This document shows, one piece after another, positions 46,376 to 55,271 of a DNA stretch of 64,000 bases. The position numbers and the translations under genes are program-made. The notes below the pieces were generated by a model. It saw only the letters and a program-made list of their open reading frames with translations. It was not told where the DNA came from and ran no database searches. Source of the DNA: Verticillium longisporum (Eukaryota > Ascomycota > Sordariomycetes > Glomerellales > Plectosphaerellaceae). The stretch is from NCBI GenBank assembly GCA_019188255.1, contig JAETXT010000003.1, positions 2,170,001 to 2,234,000 on the forward strand, read 5' to 3'. The stretch's first letter is position 1. Every line of letters starts with the position of its first letter.

Positions 46376-46748
46376 ATGGTAACACTGACCCGGGCTTACA
46401 ACCTATCAAGGTCGGACTAACACGCACAGGCCGACAAGCTTCGCACGCAGCAGGAGCTCGAGCGGCTCCAGTCCAAGTTCATCGGCACCGGCCACCCCGA
46501 CACGACGAGCTGGGAGTGGAAGACCAACATCCACCGCGACACGTACGCCTCCATCGTCGGCCACCCGCCCATGCTCGCGTACATTGCGCTCGCCGAGAAC
46601 GAGCCCGTGCATCTCGTGCGCGCGCGACTCATCCGCGTACGCTTCTCCCCGCCGAGGTGATGCTGCCAAAAGATGCAACGCTGACGTTGGGTTGTGACAG
46701 AAGATGCTGCAGCCCGCTGGTCCGCCGCCGCAGCGGGACAACGAATGA
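46376..46748 (+). CDS. SF3B5: Splicing factor 3B subunit 5
   Basis: This is the small SF3b10-type subunit of the U2 snRNP complex SF3b, which helps bind the branch site of introns. Three exons, 46376-46378, 46430-46636 and 46701-46748, give 85 residues, one less than the human protein. Exon 1 is the start codon alone: ATG is followed at once by a GTAACA donor, and a 51-nt intron with a GACTAAC branch ends in CACAG. Exon 2 gives ELERLQSKFIGTGHPDTTSW, IHRDTYASIVGH and the conserved AIALAENE-like YIALAENE. Exon 3 gives KMLQPAGPPP, the usual C-terminus. The gene is too short and too split to show as a long open frame. It lies at the right edge of the transposon-rich island and ends tail-to-tail with NSE3. 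Confidence 0.92.
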
Positions 46749-47000
46749 GGCAGAGGAGAAGATGATTGCGGGGGGGTTCTGAGAAAGGATCGACGTGCTA
46801 TAGCGAGAAACCGGAATGGCGTTGAGGCGAACAACATGTCACTGTAGAACGTGGGGCTCACTGCACATGGTAGAACGTGGGGCATAGATACCTAGGTACC
46901 AGGGAAAAAAATGGCATTTCATGTTCTTCATTCAACATTACTGGGCTCCTCATCGGAGACTGTCCGCGTAAGGGGACCAGATTATTCGTCATGTTCGTCG

Positions 47001-48113
47001 TCATGCGTGGCGCCCGCCGTCCGCCCCCGACATGTCCACGGCCGGCGTCGCCTCGTCGTCGCCCTCGGCCGCCGCAACCGTGGCAGCAGCAGCAGCAGCA
47101 GCCTCCCTGATGCGGAAGCTGGCGCGAATCTTCCTCTCGAGCTCGTCCGTCGCCTGGTCGCCCTCCTGCGGGCCCCACACGCGCCGCACGAGGCCGCTGG
47201 CGCCGTCGGGCCCGACCTCCTCGTGGGCGCGCGGGCCGACGTACCACGTTGTGTTCTCGAGGGCGTCCTTCGCCTGGGTCGCGACGTCGCGCTGCACGAG
47301 CTTGACGACGTAGCCCTGCGCCTGCATGCGCTTGAGCACGTCCTCGGTCGGCTCCGTGCCGACGTTGTCCTCGGCGTTGAGGCGGTGCAGGTGGCGGCGC
47401 AGCTTGGCGTCGCTGAGCTCGCCGCCGCTGAGCAGGATGATGGTCGTGATGAGGGTGTAAAAGGCGACGTAGGCCGCCTCGGCCTCGGCGTCTGGCGTTT
47501 TCGACGGGCTCATGATGGCGGCGGCGCGGTAGGCGGGCGGCAGCGTCGATGAGAGCACGTAGATGCCGCTGCTCGTCTTGGCCTGGGACTGAGCCTTGAT
47601 GGCTTTTGGAAGTCAGCGGCTGAGGGAAGGAGACCAAAAGAAAAGAGGCAGGCATACCTCTGCGCTTCTCCTCGAGCGAGTGCTTCTCCCGCATCGGCAG
47701 CTCGCGCAGCTCCATGCCCCAGACGTCGCGCAGCATCCCCTGGGCGGCGTCGAACACGCGGCGAAAGGCCCTACCCTGGTCGCCGAGAACCCTCTCCTTG
47801 ATGCCGTCTCTCCGTATCGGCTGGCGGGCGTAGTCGCACGCCATGGCGTAGCGGATCAGCTTCTTGGCGAGCTGCTGGTCGGCCGTGGGTGCGGCGTCGA
47901 TGCGCGAGACGTCTGCGCCATCCTCGTCGTCTGCGTCTGCGGCTTCGTCTGCGTCTGCGTCTTCGTGAGCGGAGCTATCACGTGTCCTTCGCTGGCGCGG
48001 TCGCTGGTCGTCATCGGCGTCGTTGTCTACCTGTACGTGGGTCAGTTTGGCCGCTGTTACTTGGGGAGGGGTCGTCGGGATACCTCTCGTCGTCTCCTGC
48101 TGCCGGCCGGCAT
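47001..48113 (-). CDS. NSE3: SMC5-SMC6 complex subunit Nse3 (MAGE domain)
   Basis: Exons in coding order are 48084-48113, 47658-48030 and 47001-47602, with GT-AG introns of 53 and 55 nt, giving 334 residues. Exon 1 encodes a ten-residue basic start (MPAGSRRRRE). An acidic linker follows, then the MAGE domain: AKKLIRYAMACDYARQPIRR, GRAFRRVFDAAQGMLRDVWG and ELRELPMREK in exon 2; SGIYVLSSTLPPAYR, YTLITTIILLSGGELSDAKL and TWYVGPRAHEEVG in exon 3. Nse3 partners with the Nse1 RING subunit and the Nse4 kleisin in the complex that repairs stalled forks and DNA breaks. The short first exon was found by its splice sites and preserves the frame. Long plus-strand frames across the locus are shadows. Confidence 0.85.
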
Positions 48114-48654
48114 TCTGATTTTTTATCGTCTGACTAAAGTGAAGGAAAGATGGTTTCCCCGACAATCAGTAGTCAAGCATCATGATGCCTTGCACTCTTT
48201 GTCTCGTCTCGTCGCCTCCTCGACAGTGACCGCGTCGCGCGCGTTGAGAGGCGTGGGGCCCTCGAGAAAGTCTTATCTTATCACTCACATGTGCCCGGTG
48301 GGACTGAGTGCCCAGTTATGCAATTGGGAAGGTATCTTTATACTGGATTGGGAGCCCACATATAGTTATCTACACCAGAAGCCGGCAAGGCCTGGTCTCT
48401 CTCTTAATTCAACAACCCCCTTATCCCATTTCACTTGGACCCCTGTATGTGACCAAACCTGTTCTCCTGTCCCGAGCGACTTGGGAAGGGCAAAATTTCG
48501 GGGGAGCTCTGAGCTCGACACAGCTCGACACTCCTGAGCTCGTCACTCCTGACACTCCTGAGCTCGTCACTCCTGACACTCCTGAGCTCGACACTCCAGA
48601 CGTGACGAGGATACGACAGGCCTCGCTACTCGAATCCCCGACGGCCCGCCCCCG
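48114..48654. promoter_or_regulatory. Divergent promoter, NSE3 / SLS1
   Basis: The interval separates two divergent starts. Near 48510-48600 it contains several irregular repeats built from GAGCTCGTCACTCCTGACAC-like units, close to the SLS1 start. Confidence 0.5.
48510..48600. repeat. Short tandem repeats upstream of SLS1
   Basis: Units of about 10-24 bp built from GAGCTCG and ACACTCCT alternate four to five times just before the SLS1 start. Confidence 0.85.
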
Positions 48655-51600
48655 ATGATCTCCAGAGCCGCCAAGGCTCGCGGTGTCTGCCTTCCATGCC
48701 AGCTGAGGCGCCTCGCGGGCCCGCAGCCCAGGGCACCGCCGAGAATCCTCGCGCACCCCCTTCGCATCGCTTCGGCTCGCCAGCTGCGCCTCTACAGTTC
48801 CGAAAACCCTTGGGCGCGCCTCGAATCAGCCAAAGACGTCCTTGAGAAGAAGACGAAACCGCCCAGGCCTCCTTCCAAAGACGATGCCTTGCAGTGGACC
48901 GTCTCGGCTGACAGCGAAGCCGCACAAGACAGTCTCGCCGATACGAATGTGACGCAGCCCCCCTCGAAAGACGACTCGCTGGAATGGCTCGACCAGATTG
49001 AGCCCTCTGGGCCTGAAGAGTACCTCGAACCAGAATCCGACCGGCGCCGACGAGGACCGAAACGGCGTATGGCGCGCGGCGCCTCTGCAAACTACATACC
49101 CCGAAACGTTGACGCCGCGACAGACGGCCGGCATCAGCAGCAAGGCGAAACAAAGGAGAGGGTCCATCACGGGCGCATCGGCCACCGGCGCGTCACGCTG
49201 CAGCCCGAGGAGCTGGACGTCGAGATTCTCGGACAGAGGGCGCACACCATTGTCATGCGAGACAACCTGCGACCGAAGCCGCGGCGCGCCATCGAGGCGG
49301 CCGCCGAGGAGGCGACCATGACCGAAGAGGAGTCCGAGGCCGCCATGCGCGCCAGGGTCGACGCGCTGCAGGACAGGGCGTCGCCGGACGAGGCCCTCGC
49401 CAACATTGAGGAGCTGCGCCCGCAGACGCGCCTGCTGTCGGGCAACGAGTTTTGGTCGCTGCACGACGTGCTCTCGGAGGGCTTCACCAGCGCCCAGGTG
49501 GCGCATTACGTGCGCGCCAACAAAAAGACGGCGCCGCTCGCACGGGGCTCTTCGTCGTCGGCGGACGTGCGGGAGCCCCGGTCATGGATGGCACGTTCCT
49601 ATGCCTTGAGACCTGTCGAGGACCTGCAGCTGCCGGCCGGCGCCTCTGTCAAGTCCCGTGCCGTCTTTACGCTCATGCGGACTACGTGGATGCTGGACAT
49701 TTGGGAGCGCGTCGAGGCTCTCAATGAGGTCGACATCACCTTCAAGGATGCCTCCGTGGCTGCCGCTCTGCACACCGGCCGTGAGTTTTCTGGCCAGAAA
49801 CACGCTCGTCACTCTGACTAACGACACACAGACGAGGGTCTCGATCGCATGGGCCGTCTGAGGCGAGAGCTCCTCCAAGCCGGCGAGTCGCTGACCTTTG
49901 GAGACTCCTCAGCACAGCTGCGCATCGTGGCGAGGCGAGCGGCAGCCGAGGCCATCATCGACGGCATCGAGGGCCTCGTCACGGCCATCTCGACCGAATC
50001 TTTTGTGCTGTGCCCGCCCCGGTCCGCCAAGACGGACGCCGGTGCAGCCTTGCGGGACACTCTGCTGGACGAGCTGGGACGCCTGACCAAGACGACGCTC
50101 GTGCTGGAAGACTCTGGACTGGTACGTTCTTGACTCTTCTGACTCTTGACTCTTCTTGACTCTTGACTCTTGACTCTTCTTGACTCTTGACTCTTCTTGA
50201 CTCTTGACTCTTGACTCTTCTTGACTCTTGACTCTTCTTGACTCTTCTTCTTGACTCTTCTTGACTCTTGACTCTTGACTCTTGACTCTTGACTCTTGAC
50301 TCTTGACTCTTGACTCTTGACTCTTCTTGCCTCTTCTTGTTGATATTATAGACATTATAGACGCTTGGCTAACGCCCTCAGGTACGCGTCAAGTGGATCA
50401 AGTCACACAACGATTTGGAGCTCGGTGGACACCATCTCGAACACATGGGCCACATTCTCTGGCGCCTCTTGTACACGGCGCACGCTCAGACGCCTCCGAC
50501 CGCCATCCTCGCCCAAGACTTTCTCTCCGCCGGCGGCGTCCTGAACCCCGTTGCCAATGCCGAGGGCCGATGGGCGTGGAAGAACAGACTCGGCGACTGG
50601 TCGCGCTGGATCCTGCCGGTGACGCGTGATGCCGACGCCCTCGTCAGCACGCAGGCACTGGTCGATCGCCTGCCCACGATGATCGAGCGCGCCACGCCCG
50701 AGCCTGAGACGAGCAGCGACACAAACACGCTATGGAGTACCGCCGAGCAGAACGTCTCGACGACCTTTGGCCATGTGCTCTTCGACCACGACAACGGAAC
50801 GCTCGACGTCAAGAACCTCCAGACCCAGCATGACGGAGTTGCCGTGCTCGCACCCGCCAAGGAGGCCATGTCCCGACCGCGCATCTTCTCCGCCGTCGTG
50901 CCCAGCCCCGCCGGCCTGGCCGCTCTCAACAATCTAGCGCCTGCGACCCCTGCGTCCACCACCATGATCCTCCGCTTCGCCACGAGCCCAGCCTCGACAG
51001 GCGCGCGGTACCTTCTCGACCCCGCCGACGGCGCGACGCAGATCCACGCAACCACTGCCCCAGCCTCCTTTCTCGAGATCCATGTCGCCGTGCCGGACGA
51101 GCTCCCCGCCGATGGCCGCCTCACCTGGGACGCCAGCCCGACGAAACACGTCCGCGCCATCTCCAACGAATCTCTCATCGACGTGCCCCTGCCAGACCGC
51201 CCCATCGACCTGCGTCTCGCCACGACGTCCGTCTCGTCGCTCAACCATGTCAACGCCGTGCCGGCGCTGCGCGCCTTTGTCGACGCCTCCCATCTCGATC
51301 TCGTCTCCGGCAACCTCCGCACGCCGCCCCGCCTGTTCATCCCCGAGGACCAGACCGCCCCGCTCGCGCAGTCGTCTGCCGAGGGCCGTGACGTTCCAAG
51401 CAGCCGCGCCGGCCGCAAGGCCAAGGTCGTGGATGACGTGTTTGCGCACCGCAGCGGGTGCAGGACGTTTGAGTTTATCGGCCTCGAGGTGCGCCGTGCC
51501 GTCGAGCTCGACTATGAGGGACACAAGCTCCGGTACACCAGCGTCGAGGCTGGTCTGCACGGCGGACGGCGGGCCGAGCTGGCGCTCGACATGGGCTTGC

Positions 51601-51902
51601 TTGGGGCGGGTGGCGACGAGGCAGAGCACAGGGCGCGCTATGTTGAGTTGACGCGACGGCTTGCTGATGGAGAGCTTGTGACGTGGGCGCAGGGAGGGCG
51701 GGCTGTGGGCGAGACGGAGCTGGGGCTTGCGGACGAGCCGGTTCTGACCGAGCGGCCTGGGGAGCACGAAGCAGAGGAGCCGACCCTAGGTGAGAGAGTT
51801 TCGGAGCAAGAAGCGGAGGAGCCGCTGGGAGAGCTGCAACAAGAGGGCGAACGGCAGGCGGAGCACGAAACGGAGCATGTCAGGAAGGATGTTCCTCGGT
51901 AG
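48655..51902 (+). CDS. SLS1: Mitochondrial inner-membrane protein Sls1
   Basis: Exons 48655-49780, 49832-50121 and 50382-51902 give 978 residues. The N-terminus (MISRAAKARGVCLPCQLRRL) is a basic mitochondrial presequence followed by an Arg/Ser-rich processing region. Conserved blocks of the SLS family are PQTRLLSGNEFWSLHDVLSE, TFTLMRTTW-like VFTLMRTTWMLDIWE, and VRVKWIKSHNDLELGGHHLE at the start of exon 3. In yeast the protein sits on the matrix side of the inner membrane and links mitochondrial transcription to translation of cytochrome oxidase subunits. The last 70 residues are Glu/Gln-rich repeats and probably disordered. Intron 1 is 51 nt. Intron 2 is 260 nt and mostly minisatellite. Both introns are GT-AG and keep the frame. 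Confidence 0.85.
50126..50336. repeat. Minisatellite filling SLS1 intron 2
   Basis: About 210 bases consist of 7-bp (TTGACTC) and 10-bp (TTCTTGACTC) units in irregular order, inside the intron between donor GTACGT at 50122 and acceptor at 50381. Confidence 0.95.
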
Positions 51903-52990
51903 GACGATCGGGGAAACTGATGACGAGTCAAGACTGTACCATTATGTAGCTCATAGATTTCTGTATCATCTGTACATCACGCTGTAATCACATCATCGTA
52001 CGACGACGAGCGCACATCGCGAAGCCTGTGAATTGGTCATCATGTTGAAGCTTTGCAGTGATGCCTCACGACCAAGGCCTCATTCAAACATCGACATCTT
52101 TCACGCCTACTCTCCCTTCGCCTTTTGTAACATACGCAAGACCCTGGCTGTCGTTGTTGTGAGCCTCAGGCAATGTCATCATCAGAGCCATCTTGCCACT
52201 CAGAGATCCGATGGCTTCAAGGACCCCGTTGAATGAGACGGCACTTCGGCGGCTATCTTTCTGTCGGGGTAGGCACATCCTGGGAGCCCTCACAATTTCG
52301 GATCGGTGGAGCTTATCAAAAGGGTCACCTTCCGGACAGACAGCCCATGATTTGCCAGCCACTGCCGGCTCCCTCATTATTCGATATACTGGGTCGACTC
52401 TTCGCTCGTGTCTCACTTCAACACCATGATGTGGCGGAAAGCTTGGGTCAGCCGTAGCCTGGAAGATCGTGCTTCCAAGGGGGCATGAACATCGGGAGAG
52501 GCCAAAGGGAAAAATATGACCGCAGCTGGAACAGAAGGCCACTGAGTACTTGCCATCAGATTAACTGTAGGGTCAAGAGTAGCCTCGAGCAGCTCACATG
52601 CGGCACCACGTCCAACTCAACCGCTGTCATGTGGCGATTCAGCAGGATCGCGGCATGAGCTGTGCCACTTGGACCAGTTTCTATTTACAGCTTCGGACAT
52701 CACCTTGAGCGTCACTTCGCAATCGAACGACGAACACATCACTGAGGAACCAAAGATGGGGGGAATCACTTCTAGGGACTCTATTTTGTTGTACCAAAGC
52801 ACTTTTCATGAGAGATTCCGGCGACGCAGAAAAAAACCTGATCCCTTCCTCTCATAACGTGCCCCAAAAACAACCGAGTCCTCACGCATAGCAAAGGAGA
52901 ATCGTAGAGTCGTAGAAGTGAGCACTTCCGTTCGTCCAAAAGTCATAAGCGGTCTTGCGACCCATCATTTGATTTCGATGGGAAGATGGC
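51903..52990. other. 1.1-kb convergent intergenic region
   Basis: The interval lies between the SLS1 and TEF1 stop codons. It contains only short frames with no recognisable product. Confidence 0.5.
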
Positions 52991-55050
52991 TTATTTCTTG
53001 GCGGCCTTGGCAGCGGACTTGGTGACCTGGAGGGTGTGTGAGCAGAGGAATCGACAGACGAGGGGAAAACAGAAAAACATACCTTGCCAGCGGCGCCAGC
53101 GGACTTGTCGACGGCCTTGATGACACCGACAGCGACGGTCTGACGCATGTCACGGACGGCGAAACGACCCAGGGGAGGGTAGTCAGTGAAAGCCTCGACG
53201 CACATGGGCTTGGAGGGAATCATCTTGACGATGGCGGCGTCACCAGACTTGATGAACTTGGGGGAAGCCTCAACGGACTTGCCGGTACGGCGGTCGATCT
53301 TCTCGAGAAGCTCGGCGAACTTGCAGGCAATGTGGGCGGTGTGGCAGTCGAGGACGGGGGCGTAGCCGGCACCGACCTGACCGGGGTGGTTGAGGACGAT
53401 GACCTGGGCGGTGAAAGAAGCGGCGCCCAGGGGGGGGTCGTTCTTGGAGTCACCGGCGACGTTGCCACGACGAATGTCCTTGACGGAGACGTTCTTCACG
53501 TTGAAACCGACGTTGTCACCGGGGAGACCCTCGGTGAGCTGCTCGTGGTGCATCTCGACCGACTTGACTTCAGTGGTGACGTTGGCGGGAGCGAAGGTGA
53601 CGACCATGCCGGGCTTGAGAACACCAGTCTCGATACGGCCGACGGGAACAGTTCCAATACCGCCAATCTTGTAGACATCCTGGAGAGGAAGACGGAGGGG
53701 CTTGTCGGTGGGACGCTTGGGCTGCTCAATGGCGTCAATGGCCTCGAGGAGGGTCTTGCCGGTAGACTTGGCACCCTTGGCGCCCTCCTTCTCCCAGCCC
53801 TTGTACCAGGGGCAGTTGGTGGAGGCCTGAAGCATGTTGTCGCCGTTGAAGCCGGAGATGGGGACGAAAGCGACAGTCTTGGGGTTGTAGCCGACCTTCT
53901 TGATGAAGTTGGTGGTCTCCTTGATGATCTCAGTGAAGCGCTCCTCGGACCACTTGGTGGTGTCCATCTTGTTGATGGCGACGATGAGCTGCTTGACACC
54001 GAGGGTGTAGGCGAGCAGAGCGTGCTCACGAGTCTGGCCATCCTTGGAGATACCAGCCTCGAACTCACCAGTGCCGGCGGCAATGATGAGAATGGCGCAA
54101 TCGGCCTGGGAAGTGCCAGTAATCATGTTCTTGATGAAGTCACGGTGGCCGGGGGCGTCTGTCTGGCGTTAGTCTCCGGCCGCATCATCGCGGGTTTGGC
54201 CATCTGAGCTCGAAAGTTGATATCTCAACTCCAACACTTCAGACAACTCCCAAAACACCAGAATCGGTTTCTTGAACTCACCAATGACAGTCACCATGTA
54301 TTTCGGCGTTTCAAATTTCCATAGGGCGATATCAATGGTGATACCACGCTCACGCTCGGCCTTGAGCTTGTCAAGAACCCAGGCATACTTGAAGGAACCC
54401 TTGCCGAGTTCGGCGGCCTTGTGGGTGTCAGTGGAGTCCCGGAGACAACGGAAAGAGCAGCAGAGAATGGAACCAAAGGGGGACAAGGGGGAGACAATGG
54501 CTGATCGTCATGGACAATCAAACCGTCCTCGATGAGGTTGGTGGTGATGATCCATGAGATCAGCCGGGATAGCGTGTGGCGCGTGACCTGGCACGCAGAG
54601 CCGAAACAACTGGCAACAGGGCTTGAATAATCTGTAACACGTACCTCCTTGTAAGAGGGGGTTAGCTGAGCGTTCATACAAGAGATTGAGCAAGTTGAGA
54701 AGGATTGTGGTGATGGAGTGGACGGGGTTGTGGTGTTGTGAGAAAAGTGGGACCGGTCGGTGAAATTTGGCAGCTCGGCCCCAGGTGGGGTAAATCACCC
54801 CGCCATCACCGAAAACTGCGCAAAATCACCGCCAACCCATCGGAAACCGTGAAAACATGATATCTTCTTGGAATCAAAGGGAATTATGTGTAAATTCAAG
54901 ATACGGGGCTCCACTTATCTCAAACTTTTCAATCGTACGCTTGTCGATACCGCCGCACTGGTAGATCAAGTGACCGGTGGTGGTCGACTTGCCAGAGTCG
55001 ACGTGGCCGATGACGACAACGTTGATGTGAGGCTTCTCGTCCTTGCCCAT
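52991..55050 (-). CDS. TEF1: Translation elongation factor EF-1alpha
   Basis: EF-1alpha is the GTPase that brings aminoacyl-tRNA to the ribosome. The model that gives the full 461-residue protein uses, in coding order, 54919-55050, 54645-54650, 54282-54417, 53083-54158 and 52991-53026. The nucleotide-binding motifs [16 protein letters not shown] and NKMD are intact, and the C-terminus is [11 protein letters not shown]. The splicing of the 5' part is odd. After KRTIEKFE the DNA reads GAG-ATAAGT, not AAG-GTAAGT, so no GT donor exists. AT-AC ends (54918 and 54651) restore FEKE, using a 6-nt exon AAGGAG. A second intron (54418-54644, GT-AG) then separates it from [10 protein letters not shown] third intron (54159-54281) and a last one (53027-53082) are ordinary. 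A Met stands in KYMVTVI, where Tyr is usual. Confidence 0.92.
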
Positions 55051-55103
55051 CTTGACGATGTGTGTGATTGAAGAGGTATGTGTTGGGTTTGGGATGTGAT
55101 AAT

Positions 55104-55271
55104 CTGCAGGAAAATGCGTTAGTCGTTTGTTTCCGGCTCTAGTATTGTCGTCGTCGTCATCCGGTGTAAGCGCGTAGTTCCAGCAAAAGAGGCAGGACCA
55201 CGACTTTAGTTGTCGTAACAGGTTTGTAGGATGAGAACGTCTCGGGCTGAAGACGAGTTGCTGGCACTTAC
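55104..55271 (-). promoter_or_regulatory. TEF1 5'-UTR intron
   Basis: On the minus strand a GTAAGT donor at 55271 and a CTGCAG acceptor at 55104 bound a 168-nt intron 53 bases upstream of the TEF1 ATG. Leader introns are common in fungal TEF1 genes and often raise expression. Confidence 0.7.

Noticed and set aside
50126..50336. CRISPR-like array
   Set aside because: The units are contiguous 7- and 10-bp repeats without spacers, inside an intron of a eukaryotic gene.
53038..54207. 389-codon plus-strand ORF
   Set aside because: Antisense shadow of TEF1, caused by its extreme codon bias.
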